DNA of 18,889 nucleotides from Syntrophorhabdus sp. PtaB.Bin184 (GTDB lineage: Bacteria; Desulfobacterota; Syntrophorhabdia; Syntrophorhabdales; Syntrophorhabdaceae). The notes under the pieces were generated by a model. The model saw nothing but the letters and a program-made list of their open reading frames with translations. It was not told the DNA's origin and made no database searches. This document shows positions 1-7,217 of this stretch, piece by piece. Position 1 is the first letter of the stretch. Every line of letters begins with the position of its first letter. The stretch lies in assembly GCA_002067555.1 (NCBI GenBank), contig MVQQ01000175.1, forward strand, positions 1 through 18,889, written 5' to 3'. The position numbers and the translations under genes are program-made.

Positions 1-373
1 CACCGCATTCGGACATCAGCGTCCCCCGCCTCTGCACAAGCCGGGCGCCTTCCTCCATGCTCAACGCCCCTGCGGCGATCAAGGCGGAGTATTCCCCGAG
101 GCTATGGCCCGCACAATACGCGGGTTGAACCCCCCGTTCCGACAGGACAGCGAAGGTGGCAAGACTAGTCGCGAGAATCGACACCTGGGCGTTCTTGCTC
201 TCCTTGAGAACCGATGCGGGCCCCTGGAAAGACATGGCGGCAACGTCGACGCCCGTTATCTTCGACACCCTCTCGTAGACGGATCTCGCGCAGCGGTGCT
301 GCCTGCATATGTCTTCTCCCATCCCAACCTGCTGGGAGCCCTGACCGGGGAATAAGAAGGCGAACACGGTCAT
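1..373 (-). CDS. fabD: FabD-type malonyl-CoA:ACP transacylase, C-terminus off the left edge
   Basis: The enzyme moves malonyl from CoA to the phosphopantetheine arm of an acyl carrier protein, supplying extender units for fatty-acid or polyketide assembly in the cytoplasm. The N-terminal 124 codons are visible. They open with the FabD start pattern FLFPGQGSQQVGMG and contain the nucleophile elbow GHSLGEYSAL with the catalytic Ser, about residues 95-104. The remaining roughly 180 residues, including the catalytic His, lie beyond position 1. The ATG at 371-373 overlaps the TGA of the preceding ketosynthase-like gene as ATGA, so the two are almost certainly co-translated. The family call is firm. 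Whether it serves only this cluster or is also the housekeeping FabD cannot be told from the window. Confidence 0.93.
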   Translation of the reverse strand, partial: MTVFAFLFPGQGSQQVGMGEDICRQHRCARSVYERVSKITGVDVAAMSFQGPASVLKESKNAQVSILATSLATFAVLSERGVQPAYCAGHSLGEYSALIAAGALSMEEGARLVQRRGTLMSECG

Positions 374-1596
374 CCTCCCTCATTGCGGCGGACGATGGTG
401 GAACCGTACATGCCGCACCAGTTGAATGAATTGCACATCACTGTATCGAGGCTTGTTACACGGGCCCTGTTGGCCACTATATCAAGGTCGCACTCAGGGT
501 CGGGGTACCTGTAGTTGATCGTGGGCGGCACTACCCCGTCGCGCAGCGCAAGGAATGCAGTGGCCACATTGAAGAGACCGCCGGGACCGAAGGTTTCACC
601 GATGGAAGACTTGATGCTGGTCACCGGAATGGAGCGGGCCCTGCTTCCGAGTGCGGTCTTTATCCCCCTCGTTTCCATGATATCGTTTCGCCTGCTCGAA
701 TGGGCTGCCGCGATCACGCAACCGATGGCGTCCGCACCCACGCCGGCGTCCGCCAAGGCCCTTTTCATCGCCTCCGACATCCCCCTTCCATCGGGGTTGT
801 TGTCCGCGACCCGATAGGCGTCGTGTGAGACGGCATTGCCGGCGATCTCCCCGTAAATCCGGGCGCCCCTTTCACGGGCGTCGGAGGCCCTCTCAACCAC
901 AAGGGCGACGGCGCCTTCAGAGAATACGAGCCCGTTTCTCGTCTTATCGAAGGGTCGGCTGCCTTCCTCTTCCCTGCCGTTCGAGGAAAGCACTCTGAGG
1001 TGGCCCAAGCCTTCGTGCACGGACTTGTCTACCTGATCGGAAGATACCACCAGGACGAGCGAGACCGCGGGGTCTTTCAGCAGATTCAGGGCAACGGCGA
1101 GGGCGTAGTGGCCGGCGGTCATGCCCATGGGGAGCGTCACGCACGGTCCTTTCATGCCGAAGTGGATACTTATGAAGCTCGCGGGCGCGTTGAAGACCGA
1201 TTCTTGAAACAGCAGGGGATCGACCGACTTCTGGCCGGTTGCCAGGAGGTTCCGGCAGATCTTCGCGACCGCTTCCGATGAACCGTTGCCGGTTCCATAG
1301 GCCATCGCTATGCTGTCGCTCTTGCACCTGTTCATGTCGAGTCGTGCGTCGCGAATTGCCTCCATTGTGGCAACGAGCGCGTACTGCGTGATGAGAGGCA
1401 GCCTCGTCGCCCTCCGGTCCTTGAAATGGTTGCTGATAGAGAAGTCCTTGACCTCACCCGCCAGCCCCTTCACGTCATACCTCGTGACCGGTCCGAGAAA
1501 GCTCCTGCCCTCGACAACGCCCTGCCAATAGGTCTCCTTGCCCGTGCCGAAGGGCCCGATCATCCCTATCCCCGAGACCGAGATCCGCTCCTTCAT
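370..1596 (-). CDS. Ketoacyl-synthase-fold protein lacking the active-site Cys (chain-length-factor-like)
   Basis: This 408-residue protein has the full-length thiolase/KAS fold expected of FabF-type condensing enzymes. It keeps the opening SVSGIGMIGPFGTGK, PFDKTRNGLVFSEGA near 215-229 and the C-terminal FNWCGMYGS. Two of the three catalytic positions are changed. In the segment GPCVTLPMGMTAG the residue where the Cys should be is Met159, and in KSSIGE the second His is Glu334; His299 and Lys329 remain. In type II polyketide systems a condensing-enzyme homologue without Cys (the chain length factor, usually Gln) pairs with an active KS to set chain length, so the likely role is a non-condensing partner or a decarboxylase-like subunit. 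The start follows the preceding TGA in an ATGA overlap, and the gene overlaps fabD the same way. Family confidence is high; the role is inferred. Confidence 0.88.
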   Translation of the reverse strand: MKERISVSGIGMIGPFGTGKETYWQGVVEGRSFLGPVTRYDVKGLAGEVKDFSISNHFKDRRATRLPLITQYALVATMEAIRDARLDMNRCKSDSIAMAYGTGNGSSEAVAKICRNLLATGQKSVDPLLFQESVFNAPASFISIHFGMKGPCVTLPMGMTAGHYALAVALNLLKDPAVSLVLVVSSDQVDKSVHEGLGHLRVLSSNGREEEGSRPFDKTRNGLVFSEGAVALVVERASDARERGARIYGEIAGNAVSHDAYRVADNNPDGRGMSEAMKRALADAGVGADAIGCVIAAAHSSRRNDIMETRGIKTALGSRARSIPVTSIKSSIGETFGPGGLFNVATAFLALRDGVVPPTINYRYPDPECDLDIVANRARVTSLDTVMCNSFNWCGMYGSTIVRRNEGG

Positions 1597-3011
1597 GTAC
1601 GTCTCCTTACCCAGGCCGCGCCATCGAGTTCGTGCTTTGCCGTTTCGGACCTGACCATCGATATAAGCTGTTGCTCGGTGTAGTTGTACGTTTTGGCCTC
1701 TTCCTTTCTGAAGAGGTTCGCCAGGGCCTGTCTTTTGTAATACCGCTCGAGGAGATAGGGGTTGAGCAGGGGGGCCAACTGAGCGCTTGTGGTGGATCCG
1801 TTCATCACCTTGTTGACGATGACGCGGGACAGGTTGTACAGGAGCAGGTAGGTCTCGGTCCCGACCAGCCTGTTCTTTACCGGGTCGTCGAATATCCGCA
1901 CGAAGCCCGTCTTTTGCTCCATCTCAACGAGCGATTCGTACGTGTAGACGATGAGGAAGGCGACGTCGTGCTCGAGGGCATACTCAAAGAAGAGCTTGAA
2001 GAGTCCGAGGGCCAGGGCGGGCTTGAAACGGTACTCCCTCCTGATTGACCATCGCTCGATCCCCATGACTTTCCCCAGTTTCTTGAGCGGATCGAGCCTT
2101 AACCCCGCGAATTCCTCGACTGGCAGTCCTCGCCGCTTGTCCTCCTCGCACTGTATCGTCGCGATCATTCTTCCGTTGTCGTATGCGGCGAATCGAGTGA
2201 TGTCCTCCTGGTAGGATCGGTCGATATCCAGGATCCTTTGGGTGAAGTCCTTCTGCGTCACCTTATCCCGTCGAAGGGTCTGGCCCACGGTCCCCCACAG
2301 TTCCCCGAGCGAAACGGCATAGAAGCTCTCCCTTGCCTCGACGGAGTCACCTATCTCCCGGAACCGATACCTGTCGAGCTGGAATTCTTTCTGTCTCTTG
2401 TTGGACCGGCCAAAGGAGAAGTACTGGAGATAAAGCGTTATGCCGATCCCTGCCAGGACAAGTCCGAGGGGGAGGAGGATAAAGGCAACGTGCGGCATGA
2501 GCAGCACGCTGGTCACGCCTGCGATCACGTAGACGACGCTCCACACGATTGAAACGGCGTAGTGGAGCGACCGCAGGCCCCTGCGTCTCGAATAGAAGAG
2601 GGTAAAGGGATGTCGCGCCGCGAGGAGGACCAGTGTGGCGAAAGCAAGGGAGAAGTAGAAGATGGGACCGGCGTACAGAAGGAAATAGTCTTTGCCCGAT
2701 ACGAAGTAAAGCACGAAGATCGTCAGGTAGAGCGAGAGGCTTAGAGAGACGATAGGAGTGATCCTGTTGTACCTTATCTCGGCGGCAAGCGTCGATGAGT
2801 AGATGGCGATGCACAGAGGAAAGGATACGGCGACCGGAAGGAAATAGACGCCGGCAATAGAGACAATGATCGCCGCGTAATTGATCAGCAGAAAGAGAAT
2901 GAGCACCGGCCTCATCTCACGGCACCTGTGCAGCTTGCCTTTGCACGTTTGGCTGCACTTTTTACACGGCTGGAGCTTGCCGGCCGTCGCTTCGGCGTAG
3001 TCGTTGTTCAT
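1593..3011 (-). CDS. Membrane-anchored N-acyltransferase (FeeM/GNAT-like) with Cys-rich N-terminus
   Basis: The 472-residue protein has three parts. Residues 16-30 hold a Cys motif (C16, C19, C23, C30) that could bind a metal. Residues about 34-197 form about six hydrophobic segments. Residues about 212-400 resemble the acyl-homoserine-lactone-synthase/FeeM branch of the GNAT fold, with RFREIGDSVEARESFY, then AAYDNGRMIATIQCEED and ERWSIRREYR. FeeM-type enzymes take an acyl chain from an acyl-ACP and attach it to an amino acid, and an ACP gene lies in the same operon. I therefore infer transfer of an ACP-bound chain to an amine at the cytoplasmic face of the membrane. The ATG is preceded by GGAAGGACA. 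The stop overlaps the next start as ATGA. The membrane part is clear; the acyltransferase assignment is moderate, and the substrate is unknown. Confidence 0.72.
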   Translation of the reverse strand: MNNDYAEATAGKLQPCKKCSQTCKGKLHRCREMRPVLILFLLINYAAIIVSIAGVYFLPVAVSFPLCIAIYSSTLAAEIRYNRITPIVSLSLSLYLTIFVLYFVSGKDYFLLYAGPIFYFSLAFATLVLLAARHPFTLFYSRRRGLRSLHYAVSIVWSVVYVIAGVTSVLLMPHVAFILLPLGLVLAGIGITLYLQYFSFGRSNKRQKEFQLDRYRFREIGDSVEARESFYAVSLGELWGTVGQTLRRDKVTQKDFTQRILDIDRSYQEDITRFAAYDNGRMIATIQCEEDKRRGLPVEEFAGLRLDPLKKLGKVMGIERWSIRREYRFKPALALGLFKLFFEYALEHDVAFLIVYTYESLVEMEQKTGFVRIFDDPVKNRLVGTETYLLLYNLSRVIVNKVMNGSTTSAQLAPLLNPYLLERYYKRQALANLFRKEEAKTYNYTEQQLISMVRSETAKHELDGAAWVRRRT

Positions 3012-3060
3012 TGTCCTTCCCGGGCGCGCCCACGGAGTCGGAGCCGTGACAGAGTTTCCC

Positions 3061-4077
3061 TCATAGCACTGCCTCGGTGACGGTCTTGGTAAGAAAAAGG
3101 GGCGAAGAATATGCTTTAGCCCGCGTCCTTCCCCCGCCTTCCGTTTCGACGTCGAACTCGACGCCTACCCACGCGACGCTCTCCCGAATGGAGGCGAGCG
3201 CGATGCTCTTGGCGAGTGTCGGCGAGAAATGGTGATTGACCACATGGCCCACCTTCTCGTCGCCGATAAAAAGACCTGCTTCCACAGCCGGCGGAGCTCC
3301 GTTGGAGAGAACCAGAAGGAGGAGTTTTCTCTCCAACGCCGACTTCTCATTGATGACCGCCTCCCTGCCGCTGAACGAGTCTTTTCTGAAGTCGATGGCC
3401 CAATGGAGTCCCGCCTGAAGAGGCGTCACACCGTCGGCAATGTCCCTGATCTGGTTGATGCTCTTCATTTCCAGCATCAGCACGTCCATGAGGCTTGTCC
3501 CGTACTCCGCGACCGCGTGGTCACTGCCCTTCTTCATGATCGTTTCCCGCATCGCGTCCAACCGGTCTTTGGAAAAGATGAACCGGTATTCGTACTCTCC
3601 CGTATACCCGACCCTGCACACGAGACAATCCATGTCGTTGTTCTGTTCGAAACCGAGGTACGGGAGACCGATTATGTCGTCGCCCGCGAGCGAGCGGGCA
3701 AGTTCCTGCGCCTTGGGGCCGACTATCGAGAGACACGCAAGAAGGTCGGTCTTATCCTGGATGTCCACGTCGAACCCGGTGCGGTGATCGACCAGCCAGC
3801 TCAGGAGATGATCTCTCTTCTCCGGATCGGTGAGGATGAGGAAAGACTCGTCATCCTTAAGGAGCCACACGATCGCCACCAGGGTTCCGTCGTCTCGCAG
3901 TACGAGGGTGTTGGTGGCCTGGCCGTTTCTCATGCTCTCGATACTGAAGCTCACGAGGCCGTCGAGGTACTTCGAGCAATCGCTCCCATTGAGCGCCAGC
4001 TTCGTGCCGGAAGAAAGATCAAATAGTGCAACACCGTTTCTCGCGACCGCGTATCCTTCGAATTGCTCCCTGTCCAT
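3061..4077 (-). CDS. GcvT-like (aminomethyltransferase/folate-fold) protein of a lipid cluster
   Basis: This 338-residue protein has the length and layout of the GcvT/YgfZ folate-binding fold, including RVGYTGEYEYRF, which corresponds to the family's GYTGEDGYE signature, and a C-terminal beta-barrel-like part. Genuine aminomethyltransferases carry an Asp in a GGxxDD-type segment that contacts tetrahydrofolate. Here that stretch reads DDGTLVAIVWLL, so the Asp appears to be lost. I chose the ATG at 4077 because it follows a strong GGGGGGAGGG ribosome site and sits just after the ACP stop; an upstream ATG at 4125 would overlap the ACP gene. Placement between the ACP and the acyltransferase suggests a role on the lipid intermediate, not in glycine cleavage, since no GcvH or GcvP is nearby. 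The role is unknown. Confidence 0.78.
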   Translation of the reverse strand: MDREQFEGYAVARNGVALFDLSSGTKLALNGSDCSKYLDGLVSFSIESMRNGQATNTLVLRDDGTLVAIVWLLKDDESFLILTDPEKRDHLLSWLVDHRTGFDVDIQDKTDLLACLSIVGPKAQELARSLAGDDIIGLPYLGFEQNNDMDCLVCRVGYTGEYEYRFIFSKDRLDAMRETIMKKGSDHAVAEYGTSLMDVLMLEMKSINQIRDIADGVTPLQAGLHWAIDFRKDSFSGREAVINEKSALERKLLLLVLSNGAPPAVEAGLFIGDEKVGHVVNHHFSPTLAKSIALASIRESVAWVGVEFDVETEGGGRTRAKAYSSPLFLTKTVTEAVL

Positions 4078-4093
4078 ATCGTTCCCTCCCCCC

Positions 4094-4393
4094 TTAAGCG
4101 CGTCGATAGTCTCTGTCGATGACAAAGTCGATAATCGTGTTCACCGACCGGAAGACCGCCATGTCTTCATCGGTGATCGAGAGCCCAAACTCCTGCTCCA
4201 CACCGACCACGATTTCCAGGGCATCAACGGAATCCAACCCCAGCCCGAGGCCGAACAGGGGGGAGTCTTCCGCGATCTCATCAGCCTCCAATGGCAACCT
4301 CAGCTTCTCGATAAGAACATCCTTGAGACGCTCGGTTACCGCTCTTCTCTCATGCGCCGTTGCCAGTGCAGCCTCCATCATGTTCGTGTTCAT
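4094..4393 (-). CDS. Acyl carrier protein
   Basis: A stand-alone carrier protein of 99 residues, slightly longer than housekeeping AcpP because of an N-terminal extension of about 15 residues. The phosphopantetheine attachment site is Ser55 in LGLDSVDALEIVVGVE, followed by the acidic helix and the usual C-terminal FRSVNTIIDFV. Once modified it would carry the growing chain between the ketoreductase, the condensing enzyme and the membrane acyltransferase encoded around it. Its ATG overlaps the TGA of the ketoreductase gene (ATGA), which indicates translational coupling. The Sfp-type transferase encoded divergently at 5365 is the natural activating enzyme. The sequence does not look like the conserved AcpP, so a dedicated secondary-metabolism carrier is more likely. 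Confidence 0.93.
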   Translation of the reverse strand: MNTNMMEAALATAHERRAVTERLKDVLIEKLRLPLEADEIAEDSPLFGLGLGLDSVDALEIVVGVEQEFGLSITDEDMAVFRSVNTIIDFVIDRDYRRA

Positions 4394-5130
4394 GACCCTA
4401 AACCTCCACTCACTGTAATCGTGGTGCCGCTTACGTATGACGACATATCCGAGGCCAAGAAGGCGCAGACATCCGCCACTTCTTCCGGCCTGCCTATCCT
4501 TCCGATGGGGATCGACTTCTTCGTCTCCTCGAGAATCTCACGGGGAATCCGTTTCGTCATCAGGGTATCGATGAGACCGACGGCCAGGACATTGACAAGG
4601 ACGTTGTACCGGGCAACTTCCTGGGCCATGGACTTGGTAAAGGCGATGAGGCCTCCTTTGGCGGCGCCGTAGTTCGTCTGCCCTTGTCTGCCGCTGATCG
4701 CGGTAATGGAGGACACGTTGATGATCCTCCCCCACTTCTGCTCCATCATTGTGCTGAGCACGGCCTTTGAGAAAAGGAAAGCCCCTTTGAGATTGATATC
4801 GATCACTTCATCCCAGTCTCGTTGTGACATGAACAGAAGCGGCTTGTCGCGCGTGATTCCCGCGTTATTCACGAGGATGGCGATTGATCCGTACCTGGCC
4901 TTCACGTCCTTGACCATACCCTGGACGAAGCCGGTGTCCGAGACGTTCCCTTTGAAGACCGTAAACTCCGCATTGACGGCGATCAGCGCCTCTATTGTCT
5001 CGTCCATGTCCTTGTCCCGGCTGTTGTAGTTGAGTGCAAGGCTGGCCCCGTGCCGGGCGAACGTCGTCGCAATTGCCCTCCCTATGCCCCTTGAAGCTCC
5101 GGTCACTATGGCCACCCTGCCTGTCAGCAT
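4390..5130 (-). CDS. fabG: 3-oxoacyl-ACP reductase, FabG-type SDR
   Basis: This NAD(P)H-dependent reductase reduces the beta-keto group of ACP-bound chains. The 246-residue protein is a typical FabG: cofactor loop TGASRGIG at 10-17, NNAG at 88-91, Asn113, catalytic Ser141, Tyr154 and Lys158 in NVSSITAISGRQGQTNYGAAK, and the family's C-terminal VSGGLGS. One small oddity is AVGLIDT where FabG usually has a Pro in the PG-x-I-x-T loop. The ATG at 5130 is preceded by AAAGGAT at suitable spacing. It is the first gene of the leftward operon and overlaps the ACP gene by four bases. It is the only tailoring reductase seen here; dehydratase and enoyl-reductase genes, if present, are off the left edge. 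Confidence 0.92.
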   Translation of the reverse strand: MLTGRVAIVTGASRGIGRAIATTFARHGASLALNYNSRDKDMDETIEALIAVNAEFTVFKGNVSDTGFVQGMVKDVKARYGSIAILVNNAGITRDKPLLFMSQRDWDEVIDINLKGAFLFSKAVLSTMMEQKWGRIINVSSITAISGRQGQTNYGAAKGGLIAFTKSMAQEVARYNVLVNVLAVGLIDTLMTKRIPREILEETKKSIPIGRIGRPEEVADVCAFLASDMSSYVSGTTITVSGGLGS

Positions 5131-5364
5131 GTCGAACCATCCTTTGCGCCGATTGTCGCCATCTGGATCATCTGATTCATCATACGTCCGCGATCAGAGG
5201 GTAAGAAGACGCAAAACTGCCGAGAGCCTGTAGGTAAATTGCGGTTTCTGCGATAGTTAATTTTGGGCCGGGGCGCACGGACGGAGGCGAGGGAGAAGGA
5301 CGCCACGCCCATGTCTGAAACTACGGACTTGACTGCGCAGGGGGGCAACGTATAATAGGAGGAC
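5131..5364. promoter_or_regulatory. Divergent intergenic region between the fabG operon and the PPTase gene
   Basis: These 234 bases separate the leftward operon from the rightward PPTase gene, so promoters for both directions should lie here. A convincing promoter is visible only for the rightward gene. On the leftward strand the AT-rich patch at about 5234-5265 is the best place for a promoter, but I see no pair of hexamers good enough to assign. Confidence 0.5.
5329..5356 (+). promoter_or_regulatory. Sigma70-like promoter of the PPTase gene
   Basis: A TTGACT -35 box at 5329-5334 and a perfect TATAAT -10 box at 5351-5356 are separated by 16 bases. The expected transcription start falls around 5362-5364, directly before the ATG at 5365. 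The AGGAGG at 5357-5362 would then lie mostly or wholly outside the transcript made from this promoter. Confidence 0.65.
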
Positions 5365-6192
5365 ATGGTCCCCCCTGGCGTTCGTGGAGCCCATCCGGGC
5401 AGTTCAGATCACCTGCCTGGATTTGACCCTCAGGAAATCCACCTCTGGTTTGCCTTTCCGGACGAGATACAGGACTGCTCCATCCTGGCCGACTGCTACG
5501 AGCTCATGAGCGGGGACGAAAAGAGGAGACTCGATCAGCTCCGATCGGCCGACAGGCGACATCGATATCTCCTTTCGCGGGCCCTGGTTCGGCGCGTATT
5601 GTCGCGCTATACCGGTACTCCTGCGCCGGAGCTTGCCTTTTCGGTCAACGAGTATGGCCGTCCCGAGCTTGTTTCCCCGCAGGGCACCCGTGCCCTGCGA
5701 TTCAACCTTTCCCACACGGAAGGACTGATCGTCCTCGGCGTCGTGCTGCATCAGGATATCGGCGTCGACGTGGAGAATATCGAGCGCAGGCGCGTAAGCG
5801 TCGCGCACGCGGATCGCTTTTTTACCCGCGAGGAGGCACGGGATCTCCACGGGCGAGGAGAAGGAGATCGGCAGGCACGCTTCTTCGATTACTGGACCTT
5901 GAAGGAATCGTATATGAAGGCGAAGGGCAGGGGGCTCTCCATCGGGCCCAATCAGTTGGCGTTCCGCATTGCTGACGGTGAACCCTTGGGAGTGGTCTTC
6001 AGCCCCCGACTGAACGACGTTTCAGACCTGTGGCAGTTTTGCCTCTTGAAGCCGACCGAGATTCATCGGGCAGCCGTGTGTGTGCGAAGGCATGAGACCT
6101 CGGGTGCCTTCCGAATACGGCTGAGGAGCCTTATGCCGCACGATGGAGAGGGCGCCTACGATTGCCCGATCATCTGTTGTACCGAGAGGTAA
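5365..6192 (+). CDS. Sfp-type 4'-phosphopantetheinyl transferase
   Basis: This enzyme transfers phosphopantetheine from CoA to the conserved Ser of carrier proteins, and the ACP at 4094-4393 is the obvious client. The 275-residue protein has the two-lobed Sfp layout: RYLLSRALVRRVLSRY near 68-82, FNLSHTEG at 113-120, the metal-binding GVDVE at 133-137 (Asp135, Glu137), and FDYWTLKESYMKAKGRGL with Glu181 and Lys185. The last 25 or so residues after the core look like an unconserved tail. The ATG at 5365 follows AGGAGG, and the family's conserved start (here IHLWFAF) begins about 25 residues in, so the N-terminus is slightly long. It is transcribed away from the acyl operon, giving a divergent pair. 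Confidence 0.92.
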   Translation: MVPPGVRGAHPGSSDHLPGFDPQEIHLWFAFPDEIQDCSILADCYELMSGDEKRRLDQLRSADRRHRYLLSRALVRRVLSRYTGTPAPELAFSVNEYGRPELVSPQGTRALRFNLSHTEGLIVLGVVLHQDIGVDVENIERRRVSVAHADRFFTREEARDLHGRGEGDRQARFFDYWTLKESYMKAKGRGLSIGPNQLAFRIADGEPLGVVFSPRLNDVSDLWQFCLLKPTEIHRAAVCVRRHETSGAFRIRLRSLMPHDGEGAYDCPIICCTER

Positions 6193-6254
6193 TGACCATA
6201 TCCGCGCTTACGGACATGGGATCAAGGGGGTCGGCGGGACGATGCGAACCTTCC

Positions 6255-6283
6255 TTGACATGGCAGAGGGTTTGTCATAACCT
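6255..6283 (+). promoter_or_regulatory. Possible promoter of the kinase-fold gene
   Basis: A perfect TTGACA lies at 6255-6260. Seventeen bases later is only TAACCT (6278-6283), a poor -10 box. The ATG at 6296 has no clear ribosome site, so transcripts from here would have a very short leader. Weak evidence. Confidence 0.25.
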
Positions 6284-6295
6284 TGGTTCAAAACC

Positions 6296-7090
6296 ATGAG
6301 CAAGATGCTGCTCAAGTACTTTCCGTCGGTGCTTCAAGACAAGACCCGGATATCGAGCGGAGGAGTTTACGTCCGCTTCATAGAAGAGTATGTCGAAAAG
6401 CATACGGTCAATAGCTACGAGAATAGACCGGTCACGGTCGCAGGCGAGACAGACGTCATAGAGGGCAGAGTAGGAGCGGTAATCGGAAAAGGTGTCTTCG
6501 GCTGCGTCTATGAGGTTTCTCTTCTCGCGGTCCCCCCTTCTCTGAGGGAGACCTGGCCCGATCTCTTCGAAGGCGGAGAGTTCAGCGACAATCTGGTGAT
6601 CAAATTCCCAAACCGGATATCGGACAGCGACGAACCGGTGGTTGACCGGGTGAACGAGATCTTTCGGGACGCGATTTCCAGTGAGTACCGGGAAACGAGG
6701 GAAATCGAGCAGCAGCTGGCTACTCTGGGGATCGAGCCGATCGCCGGCGCAAAGATATGCTTTTTTGGCCGGGTTGCGGAGACCCCCGTTCTCCTCAAGA
6801 AGAAGCTCCACGGTCAGGATGTGCGGCGAATAGCCTCGATGGGAGACGCACCATCCGAGGAACAGATGGAGCGGCTGAAAACGGATATCTTCGACAAGGC
6901 TCACGCGCTCTTCTCCGCCACCGGGAGATCCCTCGACATCCGGCCGGAGAACCTCATCTGGAACACTCAGACGCTCCGTTGGCAGATGATTGAATTGACA
7001 TTCGTGTCTCAGGCCATAAGCCTGTGCAGCGGGGAGTTCATCGACTACCTTGCGGCATTCGAGAAAAGCCTGAGAAAGCATTCTCCTTAG
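6296..7090 (+). CDS. Protein-kinase-fold protein, substrate unknown
   Basis: This 264-residue protein shows kinase landmarks in order: a glycine-rich loop AVIGKGVFGCVYEV at 61-74, the ATP-anchoring Lys103 in LVIKFPN, a candidate helix-C Glu in YRETREIEQQL at 131-141, and a catalytic-loop-like LDIRPENLIWN with Asp214 and Asn219. The usual His before the Asp is absent (SLD). The metal-binding DFG position appears as MIEL, with Glu233 in place of Asp. It is compact, between aminoglycoside-phosphotransferase-like and Ser/Thr-kinase-like proteins, and no membrane segment is visible. It follows the PPTase gene by about 100 bases on the same strand, so it might belong to the acyl cluster. It may phosphorylate a small molecule, a protein or nothing. 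A 268-codon open frame on the other strand is its shadow. Confidence 0.62.
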   Translation: MSKMLLKYFPSVLQDKTRISSGGVYVRFIEEYVEKHTVNSYENRPVTVAGETDVIEGRVGAVIGKGVFGCVYEVSLLAVPPSLRETWPDLFEGGEFSDNLVIKFPNRISDSDEPVVDRVNEIFRDAISSEYRETREIEQQLATLGIEPIAGAKICFFGRVAETPVLLKKKLHGQDVRRIASMGDAPSEEQMERLKTDIFDKAHALFSATGRSLDIRPENLIWNTQTLRWQMIELTFVSQAISLCSGEFIDYLAAFEKSLRKHSP

Positions 7091-7122
7091 ACGCCCCGGA
7101 CCCCGTACTTCAGGTAACCGCC

Positions 7123-7150
7123 AAAAAAATTCCCCGAAAACAATTTTTTT
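7123..7150 (+). promoter_or_regulatory. A/T-tract inverted repeat next to the padR promoter (UP-like element)
   Basis: AAAAAAATT at 7123-7131 and AATTTTTTT at 7142-7150 are perfect inverted arms around a 10-base spacer. The second tract ends four bases before the -35 box at 7154. An A/T-tract UP element is likely; a weak bidirectional terminator for the kinase-fold gene is an alternative. Confidence 0.4.
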
Positions 7151-7153
7151 ATC

Positions 7154-7184
7154 TTGACAAGCATATATATGTGTTTGATATTAT
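7154..7184 (+). promoter_or_regulatory. Promoter of the padR-led operon
   Basis: A perfect TTGACA at 7154-7159 is followed by GATATT after 17 bases (7177-7182), or by the better hexamer TATTAT after 19 bases (7179-7184). The leader to the padR ATG is about 90 bases and AT-rich, unlike the surrounding coding DNA. Confidence 0.55.
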
Positions 7185-7217
7185 GGTCATGACATATAGA
7201 TGCTTAGGCATATATAG
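7161..7217 (+). promoter_or_regulatory. Candidate PadR operator
   Basis: GCATATATA occurs at 7161-7169 and again at 7208-7216. The first copy overlaps the palindrome CATATATATG at 7162-7171, inside the promoter spacer. The second forms an imperfect inverted repeat with CATATAGATGC at 7193-7203. PadR proteins typically bind AT-rich dyads in their own promoters, so autoregulation is likely. Confidence 0.45.

Noticed and set aside
3229..4026. 265-codon plus-strand open frame
   Set aside because: It lies opposite the GcvT-like gene and has no domain or start signal.
6275..7081. 268-codon open frame on the minus strand
   Set aside because: It lies wholly opposite the kinase-fold gene, has no recognisable motif or ribosome site, and reads like an antisense shadow.
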